Below, one piece after another: positions 23,230 to 33,173 of a stretch of 64,000 nucleotides of DNA; position 1 is the first letter of the stretch, and each line of letters starts with the position of its first letter. A program made the position numbers and the translations under genes. The stretch is from Pochonia chlamydosporia 170 (taxonomy: Eukaryota; Ascomycota; Sordariomycetes; Hypocreales; Clavicipitaceae), in NCBI RefSeq assembly GCF_001653235.2, contig NW_019154043.1:868001-932000 (forward strand). Reading direction: 5' to 3'. The notes below the pieces were generated by a model. That model ran no database searches and had not been told where the DNA came from. It saw only the letters and a program-made list of their open reading frames with translations.

Positions 23230-24319
23230 CTGGTGTTGGTGCGCCGTCTACATGGACAGCAGTTTGTCTTGAATAACTGGAGTGAACTCTGCGTTGTTCC
23301 CGAAATTGCCGGAGCTTGGACGAGTGTGCTGAATGAGAGACTGTAATTTATCTGCATTCTTGAGAGCTTCCCATTGCGCAATCCGCGTATTGTTATGTGT
23401 AGAATCTGTCGCTGGTCTCGCGTGCTCGGACGGAGAGTTTACAATGCTCCTCGTTGTTTCGACGTCTTGAAAACTGCCAGTCACTCTGGCGTGACAGTCG
23501 ACAGGAGAGACAAAGGACAAATGTTTCTGGACAGGATCCGATGTGTGAGGAAATCACGAAGCAATTGACAATCCAAATGGTACAATGGCAAAAGAATAGG
23601 GCAAAACGTTCATTTGCAACCAGACAGATCTAATTGTTTGTTCAAGGATAAGGAAGCTCCTGCAATAAAAGCGGGGATGTCAAGGGATGATGGCTTGGTA
23701 CGGTGGTGTTGTTGTGCGAGTCGTGGCTTGCAGCTTGCAGCTTGGATTCGATGATTCTTGAGGTGGCATTGGAGCGATGTCGGGCGGACAGTTGTTTGGA
23801 AACCTCCCAGACGAAAGATCATTGATGTAGGGAAGGAGCGATGTGCCCTCGTTGCAGTGGACGTCCTTCTTTCCTTCACTGAATTGTTGAGAATTGGCAG
23901 TCAAACAACCAGGCGCTTTACTCTTTAGGGAACTAGTGGCTACCTTGGCGGAGTTCAAGCCGCTGAAGCGCCGACGGACCCGCTGAAGATCGAGAAACTA
24001 AACTTGGCAGCGAAGATCAAGGCATCACCAACGCAGCCATTTCACACTCAGTGGTGGCGAACCGTCCAGACGCTGGGAGAGGGTTGCTATATTTCAATAG
24101 TGTTACATCCTAGATGATATTTCAGAAGCCGAACATTTCCAATTACCGCGCCGCAAAATCCATCGGCATAGCCGGCCATGGATGCCTGCCACCACGACCA
24201 CCAGAAAAGTTATCACATTTCCACGTTCCCAATTCAAGAGCAAGTATACAGTCTATTCCATTAACGATATGTATACACTTTTGACAATATGTACATAGAA
24301 ACTGTACCAAACGGATCGC
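23230..24319. other. Upstream region of the Zn2Cys6 gene and 3' side of the protease gene
   Basis: 1.1 kb with only short open frames. It should hold the regulator's promoter and leader. No motif stood out. Confidence 0.4.
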
Positions 24320-25069
24320 TTAGCAGCCGCTGGAAGCACCACCCTTGACACTATCACCACGACCTCCCGCATTAGCACGGTTAAACACCTGCAGAGTGCC
24401 AGCGCCATACTTGGACGAGTATGAGGTCTTGTCCGAACAGCCACCGGTGTGCCAGCCGCCAATGTTTCCAATAACGTTTCCATGCTTGGTTTTCGCATTA
24501 TAGCTGGCCATCCAGGGTGAGCCGCTGGTGCCGCCCTTAAAGGGACCACAGTTAAAGCCCAGCTGTCCAGCCTTGGCCTCGTACGTGCCGACCTGGCAGT
24601 GAACAGGCTTCTGCTCTCCATCATTGTACCCGACAACCTGGACCGACTGTTTGTACCCGGCATTGGTGACGAGCTTGTTGCCGCCAGTGACCTGCTGCAC
24701 ATTGACAGACTTGCCACCGTGGGTGCCCTTGCCAAGCTTCAAGAAGGCAAAGTCATAGTTGATGTCGTGGTTCTTGTTCCAGTTGGCGTGGACGTAGGCC
24801 GCTTCGACGGGGTACGTGCCATAGGGAGTAGCACCGTCGTGATATCCGGGGGCGAAGCGGATCCCCTTGCCATTGCCGCTGATGCAGTGACCGGCTGTGA
24901 GGACGACGTTGCCGTCCTTGCTTTGGATGACGCTCGCAGAGCAGAAGTGCTTCTTGACGTCGCTGGTGTAGAGTACACCTACGGATGGGATGCCGCCAAA
25001 GGGAGTGGCGCCGGCTAAGACGGCTGGCGCAACGGCCGAGACAAGCACAGCAGCAGAAGCTAGAAGCAT
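24320..25069 (-). CDS. Secreted trypsin-like serine protease (S1/V8-like)
   Basis: Predicted extracellular serine endopeptidase. Single exon, 249 residues, signal peptide about 1-19. The catalytic triad is visible: His in LTAGHC, Asp in NYDFAFLKL, Ser in GTSGSPW. The GTSGSPW form, instead of the GDSGGP of classical trypsins, and the Cys pairs around it match the glutamyl-endopeptidase/V8-like group of S1. The C terminus ends in a Gly/Ser-rich stretch with a final Cys. The start was set at the Met that opens the signal peptide; an in-frame upstream extension of 31 codons would bury it. A TATA box lies about 100 bp upstream. Target unknown; cleavage specificity is not readable here. Confidence 0.9.
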   Translation of the reverse strand: MLLASAAVLVSAVAPAVLAGATPFGGIPSVGVLYTSDVKKHFCSASVIQSKDGNVVLTAGHCISGNGKGIRFAPGYHDGATPYGTYPVEAAYVHANWNKNHDINYDFAFLKLGKGTHGGKSVNVQQVTGGNKLVTNAGYKQSVQVVGYNDGEQKPVHCQVGTYEAKAGQLGFNCGPFKGGTSGSPWMASYNAKTKHGNVIGNIGGWHTGGCSDKTSYSSKYGAGTLQVFNRANAGGRGDSVKGGASSGC

Positions 25070-25170
25070 TTTGTCGAAAAGAACGTTTTCTTGAATTACG
25101 TAGAAAGTAGCAAATGATTCGAATTCTGATCCTCTGCGGAACACTGGTTTCGAAAGTGCCAAGACGCCAA

Positions 25171-25180
25171 CCTTATATAG
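25171..25180 (-). promoter_or_regulatory. TATA box of the secreted protease gene
   Basis: Minus strand reads CTATATAAGG about 102-111 bp upstream of the ATG at 25069. Confidence 0.55.
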
Positions 25181-26291
25181 TTCTGCATCCCGGAAGTCAA
25201 GATATCGTCGATCGACGAGCCGAATAACCGACCCTTGGCATTCCGTCTAATATCAGCCTAAGCCTTGTCCCTGATCTCCTGTCGTCCCAATGGGGTAATT
25301 AACTACCCAATGATGGGATTCACACGCGTCAGAGCTGAGTCTTGGCGGGGTAACTCAGGCCCGGCTTACAGATTTTCGGAAGACGCCCGAGTTATGTAGC
25401 TATTTACAGATTTCGAGGGTCTAGAACTTGATTTGGAACGGGAATGGAACTAGGTTGAAGGTGAAATTGTATTGGTTTTTTATCAGCGAAATTGGTTGTG
25501 ACAGCGCCTTCTTGGGCATCGCTGTTGAAATGATAGTGTAGTATGTGCACATAGATATGTCGTTCTCATCCACCCGGGCTACAGTCTGTTATACTATTTC
25601 GACTGCGAAAGCCATTGCATTAATCATATCTGGCGATTCAATTACAGTATATACATAGGTCGACACGGCACGGTCAGCAAAGAAAGTGGTTGCCCTTGTT
25701 CGCTACCTCGTTTCCGCCTCGAGTAAATCTTACCGGCTCAATCTGGCAATGACTGCGATAGCCTTACCGTTGAACATAGACAACGGATCTAGCCGAGAAA
25801 CTTGTTACTGATTCGTCCAGGAAAGGAGAGCGAATTAATGTATTAGCATAAGAGTCACATTCGGTTTCATCGTGTACAGTCCTGGTCCCTCGAGAGTAAT
25901 AAGCGACCTGCAACATGCAACATAACTGGTCAGCATATCACGGCTTATTCGTCATGTAATGATCTTCAACTTCAGCTCGGCTACTTCCCGACGGGCAGAA
26001 TCTATTTTTCGCGGAGGCAGAGCACAAAAGGTCCAGAGCTAACGCTGCAGTTTGTGAAATGAGATACGTTCTAATAGTCCAGATCAAACAACCTCTAATA
26101 CTGTCCATGTGCGCAACTACTATGTAGGATCAATACAAACTTCACATAGAAGACATATATCAGTACAACCTATTTCATACCGTCGTAGTAACATATAAGG
26201 CGTAGAATGTAAATAGTCCCGCTATTAAGGCCGTCATCAGCATGCATTAACCAGTGAAATTCACCTACTATCCTCTTATCACTCACAACCT
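25181..26291. other. Spacer between protease promoter and P450 3' end
   Basis: 1.1 kb, moderately AT-rich, with no open frame of note. Nothing else seen. Confidence 0.4.
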
Positions 26292-28103
26292 CTAAGTCCC
26301 AGGCACATGTTCTCGGCGATACGCACGCACCCAAAACTCTGACTGCAAAAAGACACCATAGTTGAAACACTTCCATGGCCTTGTTGCATCCACCAACGTC
26401 ACATCAAAGCGCCTCAAGATCTAAACATCATTAGCATCCTTCACTTCCCAAGTATTCAGCAAACTTACCTCCACAATAACCTTGTTCATCTCAATCTGAG
26501 CAACATTCTTCCCCAGACACCCCCATTTCCCTCCTCCAAACACAAGACCAATCGTCGCCTCCATATCAGGCGTTGCATCGAACCACCTCTCCGGCCGAAA
26601 CTCGTTCGCGTCCTCGCCCCAGACGTGACGTTGCCGCAGGATGCCAACCATGCTGAATCCTATTCTTGTTCCGGCGGGGAATGTGATGCCGTTCCAGCAG
26701 TCGCCGTCGATGGGAACTTCCTTGGACATGAATCCCGACACGGGGGGGAACAGGCGCAGACCTTCGCGGATGGTGGCTTGCAGGTAGGGCATTTGGCGTA
26801 TCTCGCTGTCCTTGGCGATGGGCCAACTTAACTTTGCTGCGTTGATTTCCTCGCGAAGTTTGGAGAGGACGCGAGGATTGGTGATGATGTTGAGCAACGT
26901 GGATCGAATGCCGGTTGCGGTGGTGTCGGAGCCGGCGACACTATCTTTATCAGTCTCCAAGTCCAAGAGGTTTTAAGATAAGGTACTTCTTGACACTTTG
27001 GTTCGAGTTTGAAACTTACATTTGTGCAGCAATCTCAGACTCAGTCTGCTGTTGACTCAATCCCCTTGCTACGAATGAGCCGACCATGTCCCTCTGGACC
27101 CTTTTCTTCGGTCCATACCGCTCAGCTGCCACAGTTTTGGCAATTCTGCCGCAATTATATGAGCATCAAGTCATCATCTGGACCGGGTGTTTCATGAAAC
27201 TCACCCCATCAGGCGACCAACGCCAAGAACATCGTGCTTTGACGGCATAAGAGGTCTGAAAATGGGCAGTCCCATAACCGGTATCATCCACGACATGACC
27301 GTAGAGACTATCAGATACGGTAAATACGTCTCAAAATCCGACACGATGTTGTGGATGTCAGAATCTGAAGCAAGGTCGCCGAATGGTTCGCCAAAAGCCA
27401 AGTCCGAAATAACATCCAGCGCAAAGTACTGTATCTTGCGAGCAATGTCAAACGGTTTGTTGTTGGCGATGTACGAGTCCAGCAGTCGTATCAAATTCTT
27501 GACGGAGCTGTCAATCTTTTCTTCCAGATGTTCAACTTCTTTGCCCGAGTACTACAAGGTGTTAGTTCTTCCGAACGACTGTCGAAGGGCTGGCTTTGCA
27601 ATCTCATACCCCGCCAGCCATTTTGGAGCGAATATTGTTATGTATTATATCGTCTCTTACAGAAACGATATTGTTCTTTCCGGGCTCAAATTGCAAGCCG
27701 TTGTACCAGGCTGAGCGGGTGTATTGCGACCGAACACTGAGCATATGCAGGGCCAGTTTGGGATCGCTTGTCACCAAGTCTCTTGGACCGACTCTTGCAA
27801 TTGAGCCTTTTGGATGTTAGCACTTTTGTACACGTTCATCTCTTCTGAGACAGGAGCTTGAAGTTGAAGGTAAATGTGACTGTCAACCTGGCACGTACCA
27901 TACTTCTCGCAAACTTCATGCAACTCCAGATGTGTTCTCCCGCGAAGAGTAACCCGCAGAAACCACCATATTGAGAGTCCGGCACTCTTCGGTCCAGGTA
28001 TGTGCTTTAATCGACGATATTGGTAGTATGTCGTTGCTGCTAACCAAGACAATACTGCTGGTATCGCCAAACAAATGTACATGTTCACACTCGAAATCGC
28101 CAT
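26292..28103 (-). CDS. Cytochrome P450 monooxygenase (pisatin-demethylase-like)
   Basis: Heme-thiolate monooxygenase, anchored in the ER by an N-terminal helix (about 8-25). Six exons, 28103-27899, 27806-27610, 27551-27205, 27145-27020, 26940-26469 and 26420-26292, give 491 residues; all split codons agree in phase. Visible motifs are the proline hinge HIPGPK, WxxxR-type helix C region, oxygen-binding AGSDTTA (I helix), ExxR in REGLR (K helix), PERW, and heme ligand Cys in FGGGKWGCLG. All catalytic motifs are intact. The overall look is closest to the pisatin demethylase/benzoate hydroxylase-like fungal group. No backbone synthase gene lies near, so it is not clearly part of a metabolite cluster. 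Substrate unknown. Confidence 0.9.
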
Positions 28104-29884
28104 GATGACGAGTCGGTTCCTTCCAGGACAGCCCAAGTTGAACTAGAAGGTCGGCAACCCGACTGATACAAGTGTTCGACCTGTTTCAGCGAAACCTTGG
28201 CCTTTGTACGGCGAACCGGCAAGTGTATGGTCAATAATGAGGCAATATCAGGCAGAGATCTTCACATATGCGATGTGCCTTCCCACAGGTTTCGAAGATG
28301 ACAGAGATTAGCGGGTGATTCAAAGCCACGCGACACGAAGTATTTATCGCTTCACACATGAGAAAAACCGCAATACTGTATCCCGCAGCCTCAACCCAGC
28401 CTCTGTCTCTAGCCTCTGCAAGCGATGACGCAGAATCCTTAGGTGAGGCGTACAGAATTTTTCTCAGTACCGTCACTTTTTCTTCGCAACGGCAACCCCT
28501 TTGAGAAGCAAGGCAGCGGTTAAATATTTGCTTGGCAGACACTTGTTCAAAATCTGGTATAGCCGGGGCATTCTTTTTGCAGCAAACATCGCCCCCATTC
28601 AATATGGACACGGGAACGGCGCAACCATCGTGGGAAAAACATACATGGACCCCCGAGGGCGGCCGTTTCGGGGCTTCCGGCGAAAATATGACAGACTCGT
28701 TGCCTCATTAGACAGCCGGGTACATTGTAGTTGAGTTATGCATATCATATTTGATGGATATGATGTTTTATGTTGTTGCTGGTATTTCCAATTTCCCTTC
28801 TATTGTTCGGGCTATTATTCTCAGTGTTGCCCGTGCTATTCTTCTCCGTACAGTACAACATATGTGCTATCCCACTAGCCGCATGTCCGCCTTGGCCAAC
28901 CGAACCAAAACCGTTTGCGCCTTTTTTGAAGCTCGTTCGGGCAACAACCTGGAAGTATGTGAGTGGACCCCGAAGAATGTGTAAATATGCAAGCAGGGCG
29001 TTTCGTTTCTATTCCGGCCCTCAAAAACGAAGCTAGCTGGTGTGGCACAACAGGCTGCCACATTTCCATATTGCCATATTACCGTTTTGGGGGCCAACCT
29101 CAGCCTCGACTTACACGGATTCGACTTGACCAAACCGGGACAGACGGAAAGCCTAACCTGCTGCGTCATATTTGCACCTGCACCAATTTTGACGTCAGGC
29201 ACAAGGGACAAGAACGTAGCTGAACTTCTTTCCCGACTGAAGTGCCTCGATATCGTCACTGGCGCCCGGTTTGGCTTGCATAGACAATGGAGTCCAGACA
29301 TGACAATGGCGAACTTCCCCATTTGGGTATGTGCCGACCAACAACTAGTGAGGCAGCCAGTTCCCCAAAATTGTTACTACTTTGTAATTCGCAAATGAGT
29401 CAAATTGGAGGGGCTACGAAAAACTGCGAGAGCCGACATTGTTAGTTCTTTGCAATTTCGCCCGATAAATGTGAATCTGATAGGGCCAACAGGACCCGAT
29501 TTGATAAGGAGGTCTGATTCAGCGAGAGACCTCCATTGTTCCCGGGTGCCCTGGATTGCTCACAATAAGGATTGTGAGACAGGTGATTTTCCGCATGTCT
29601 CAGATGCGTGTGAATACACACATGTCCGGAGCCGGCTCCGGCTGTTCGGTAAGTACCTATGTATCTGACATACATGCCGTAACTTGAGGTCAAGTAACAT
29701 TGAACTTGTCGAGCTTCATAAACCGGGTTGCGGCTTCAGGTACGGCATACATTCATCCCAAGCGCAGACGCTGCTTCACCTGACCGAGTACGATGCAGAT
29801 GATTCCTTGAATCAGCAACATAATATTAATACAAGCGGCTTGACAAAGTCCGCATGTCATGTTGCACCGCATCATCAGGTCTGG
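28104..29884. other. Low-coding spacer upstream of the P450
   Basis: Promoter side of the P450 and then 1.5 kb with short open frames on both strands. A minus-strand frame at 28608-28231 (126 codons, no ATG at its start) has protein-like composition but no recognisable domain. A perfect TGACGTCA lies near 29192. Confidence 0.35.
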
Positions 29885-30379
29885 TCAAGGTAGCACTCGG
29901 GAAAGCTGGTCAAGTTGCACCCGCTGTCCCAGCCACATGGCCACGCTTGCATCATGCATGAACAAGGGAACGACTTCAATGTTGACAGTTGGGTCCATCC
30001 AATTGACAATATAACTGCCTAAAATAAACCAACAAACAATCCCGATGCCCCATTGACGGCCTGGCTTATAATAGTCAGCTTCCCATTCGGCGTGCATCTT
30101 GCCAACGAGTCTACTACCCACGCGGGCGCTCCTCCACGCCGGGCTTCCGTAGTCCTTGCTTTCAGCTTTCAGCTGCGTCGGCTTAGGGAACGATTCCGTC
30201 TGCGTTGCGGAATGTGCTCGCGATCGAGTTGGATGAGGATGAACCTGCAGGCAGCGAGGCAGAATTGGAGGATATGATGCCCTCAATTTTGCTCGGTATT
30301 GACACTTGCTTGGCAATATTGGCGGGAAGGGTACTGGGCTGCCTAATTTGGAGGTTTGGCAGACTCGTATTGACAACAT
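29885..30379 (-). CDS. Hypothetical small protein with one membrane segment (weak)
   Basis: An uninterrupted frame from an ATG at 30379 gives 164 residues. The N-terminal half is Ser/Pro/Arg-rich and could be a mitochondrial-type leader. The second half has a well-formed hydrophobic segment WGIGIVCWFILGSYIVNW (about 112-129), preceded by a charged stretch with MHAEWEADYYKPGRQ. This topology looks like a single-pass organelle membrane protein. I do not recognise the family. There is a second minus-strand frame overlapping 30183-30488 that could be an alternative first exon, with an acceptor CAG near 30170. Antisense plus-strand frame 30205-30429 is also open, so the coding choice is uncertain. 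Confidence 0.3.
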   Translation of the reverse strand: MLSIRVCQTSKLGSPVPFPPILPSKCQYRAKLRASYPPILPRCLQVHPHPTRSRAHSATQTESFPKPTQLKAESKDYGSPAWRSARVGSRLVGKMHAEWEADYYKPGRQWGIGIVCWFILGSYIVNWMDPTVNIEVVPLFMHDASVAMWLGQRVQLDQLSRVLP

Positions 30380-31444
30380 TGATCTTGGCAGTATTTGCGA
30401 CGCTGGATCGTGGGCACTCGGACACGTGAGTAAGTTTGCGGAACGGTGGATGTAAACTCTGCTTCCGATACATCGTGACAATTGTCAAGGTAAATTATTG
30501 CTTCATGGAACGGATATCGGAAGTTCGGAATATACAACCCCGCACTTCACTTCACCTGTCGGGTGCTCAAACCGGCAGTTACCTAGGTAGTTCACAAGAA
30601 CCAACTTGACGTGATCGTAAATGGAAACATAGCCTGTTGAACGTGTTCATCTTAGTGACTGTTACAGTTCCCGGTTCTCGGAAGTCGCTGGCATGGTACA
30701 GAATAAGTTGGATTGCCATTTCAGTACGATCAATGACATGGTTACAACTGGTGCGAATACGGCTATATTTTGGCGATAAGGCTCTACACGCTGCAAAAGA
30801 TGCCAGGTAATGCGCATTGTAGGATACTGTTATCCCATAAAAGAGGGCATCTTTGAGGATGCTTAGAAACATGTAAACTGTGTTAGGGAGCTGGTTACGG
30901 GTTTCTCTTACATCTACGGGCATCTGCATGTGTCAGGACTGTAATCCAATCCTTGTCTACTTGTCATATACATAACATGACCGCTGTATCAAAGTAGGAC
31001 ACTATCAGCAACCTCCGTGATTTGCGCCTATGATTGCTAACAGGATTCAACGTGGAAGACATAACAGCGTGAGGACAAAAACGGAACATTCAATGTTGCA
31101 TCTAGATCATTGGCATGCGTGAAATCTATGCACATACATGGATGTAAGCTTCAATGTTGCCTGCTACTGGCCACTCTGAATTCTCTTTTCATTGGCTCGC
31201 TGGTTGTAGGGTAACTCCGTCATCATGATTGAGGGGCTGTGTTGTCAACTACACCAAGTTGACAGATATCAGGGTAATTCTCTGCAATTATTCTTACATT
31301 GCAAGCCAGCAGCAGCAGTATCTTGAACTCGTCACTAGTGCTGACAAGCCAAAATACCCAGTTCCTCACGAAACAACCCTCCACTCCCTCATCATTCCCG
31401 TCAATCGCACACAATCACTACATCTAGATCACAAGAACCTCACC
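30380..31444. other. Spacer upstream of the amidohydrolase
   Basis: 1.06 kb, AT-rich in the middle, with no gene seen. The frame of the amidohydrolase extends upstream to 31229 without an ATG-type start better than that at 31445; the C-rich 31380-31444 stretch is probably leader. Confidence 0.4.
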
Positions 31445-32899
31445 ATGACAAGACGACTTGAGCAACGCCTCCCACAAACCACAACCCAAGATCCAACTCC
31501 ATCACCATCTCCCGCTCCCCTCCAAAGACCCTTCTACTCCCTCAGCCTAGGCACAACCATAACCCCCCCGGCCCAACCACCTCCCTCAGACAACATCTCC
31601 AAGAAACTCATCTACACCATCATCAAAGCAGACCTCCTCATTCCCGGCGCCGACGACCCCATCCCCAACGCCGCTCTCGTCACCCAAGACAAACTCATAG
31701 TCTGGGTAGGCCGTCAAGATGCCATCCCCAGCACATACACCGACAGCTCCCGCAAAACCTACTCAGTCCCATACCTCATGCCCGGCCTGTGGGACTGCCA
31801 CGCCCACCTCATGGCGGGCAGTGACGAAGAAGACACCTGGCCCGCGTACATGGGCTTCGTGGCCAACGACCCCGTTGCGTGCGGTGCAAGACTCGCCCGC
31901 ATCTGCTGGGAGCTACTCCAGAGCGGGTATACCTCCGTACGCGACCTAGCCGGCTATGGGTGCGAAATGGCAAACGCCATCAACGAGGGAACGATTCCAG
32001 GACCGAACATCTACGGCTCCGGCGCGTGTCTAAGCCAACTCGCTGGTCATGGGGACGTCTTCTCCCTCCCGGCGGGGGATGTGCTTCTCAATCTGGGCGT
32101 TGGCCAGATCCGCCCAGGACACTTCGCCACAAAACCTAGCTGCATCGTCAACGGTGAAGAAGAATGCCGTCTGGGTGTGAGGCTGCAAATTCGCCGTGGA
32201 GCAAAGTGCATCAAGATCCTCGCCTCGGGGGGCGTCATGTCCAGCGACGATAACCCGACATACGCGCAGTTCAGTCCCCGTGAGCTAGAAGCCATGATTG
32301 ACGAGGCTCAGCGGTTCAATCGTTCAGTGGCAGCCCACGTCCACGGTAAACCGGGCATTATGGCTGCTGTAAAGGCAGGTGTCACGACAGTAGAGCATGT
32401 GTCGTTCGCAGACGACGAGTGCATCCAGCTTATCAAGGAGAAGAATGTAGTGTACGTAGCTACCAGAGAGGTCATCGAGCTGCTTCTCTCGATGCTCGAC
32501 CAGTTACCACAGAAGAACAGAGACAAGGTCCGTCTCATTGCGGAGGATCACATGAACGCTTACAAAGCTGCTGTGAAGGCGGGCGTCATTATTGCGCTGG
32601 GCACAGATGCAACTGGTACGCCGGGCATGGCGCGGGAGTTTGAGTGGGCTGTCAAGGCCGGGCTGTCGAACTTGGAGGCTATTAGGGCGGGTACTGCGAA
32701 TGGGCCGTTGACCGTGAAGGGCCAGGCGCCTAGGACGGGGCAGTTGAAGGTGGGATATGAGGCTGATTTTATAGGTGTTGTTGAGAATCCGGTGCTGGAT
32801 GTGAGGGTTTTGCAGAGGAGGGAGAATATTAAGTGGGTGTGGAAGGGGGGCAGGATATTCAAAGGGCCGGGTGTAGGTCCTTGGGGTGAGGATTCGTAG
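31445..32899 (+). CDS. Ochratoxinase-like metal-dependent amidohydrolase
   Basis: Zinc-type amidohydrolase with a TIM-barrel fold. Closest characterised relative by my recollection is the Aspergillus niger ochratoxinase, which splits the amide bond of ochratoxin A; similar proteins are often named imidazolonepropionase or prolidase. Single exon, 484 residues. Likely metal ligands: His119 and His121 (DCHAH), carboxylated Lys257 (KILASGG), His298 (AHVHG), His318 (VEHVSF) and Asp388 (GTDATG). The Pro-rich N terminus (about 10-50) is not conserved in appearance. The C terminus GPGVGPWGED is typical of this subfamily. No signal peptide, so probably cytosolic. The start was set at the first ATG, after a C/A-rich leader. 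It converges on the MFS gene. The fold is firm; ochratoxin activity is only inferred. Confidence 0.88.
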   Translation: MTRRLEQRLPQTTTQDPTPSPSPAPLQRPFYSLSLGTTITPPAQPPPSDNISKKLIYTIIKADLLIPGADDPIPNAALVTQDKLIVWVGRQDAIPSTYTDSSRKTYSVPYLMPGLWDCHAHLMAGSDEEDTWPAYMGFVANDPVACGARLARICWELLQSGYTSVRDLAGYGCEMANAINEGTIPGPNIYGSGACLSQLAGHGDVFSLPAGDVLLNLGVGQIRPGHFATKPSCIVNGEEECRLGVRLQIRRGAKCIKILASGGVMSSDDNPTYAQFSPRELEAMIDEAQRFNRSVAAHVHGKPGIMAAVKAGVTTVEHVSFADDECIQLIKEKNVVYVATREVIELLLSMLDQLPQKNRDKVRLIAEDHMNAYKAAVKAGVIIALGTDATGTPGMAREFEWAVKAGLSNLEAIRAGTANGPLTVKGQAPRTGQLKVGYEADFIGVVENPVLDVRVLQRRENIKWVWKGGRIFKGPGVGPWGEDS

Positions 32900-33173
32900 T
32901 TTTCCGGGATTGTTGGTGATTATCTGAGAACTGATGGTGGGAATGGGAGCAGATGCTGCGAGATATGCAAGTCACAGTCATGGCACATATACGGAATACG
33001 AGTTGTGAATCATAGGCTAGCGCCGTGTATAATTTTCTGTCATCTACCAATCGGGATGATTCCTCCATTTTCTAGAAAGAACTTGCTTCGCTCTAAGATC
33101 GATCAAAAAGGAAATGCATTAATTCCACAGTCAACTTTCGTCACATCCGTAGCTTATCCTCGCTGCAGCATCC

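Noticed and set aside
25070..25162. In-frame N-terminal extension of the trypsin-like protease
   Set aside because: It would place a charged stretch before the signal peptide; the ATG at 25069 fits the TATA box spacing.
28231..28611. Minus-strand frame of 126 codons upstream of the P450
   Set aside because: Starts at GTG, no domain recognised, not joined to the P450 by any splice that keeps phase.
31229..31444. In-frame upstream extension of the amidohydrolase
   Set aside because: No ATG opens it, and its composition is leader-like; the ATG at 31445 is used.
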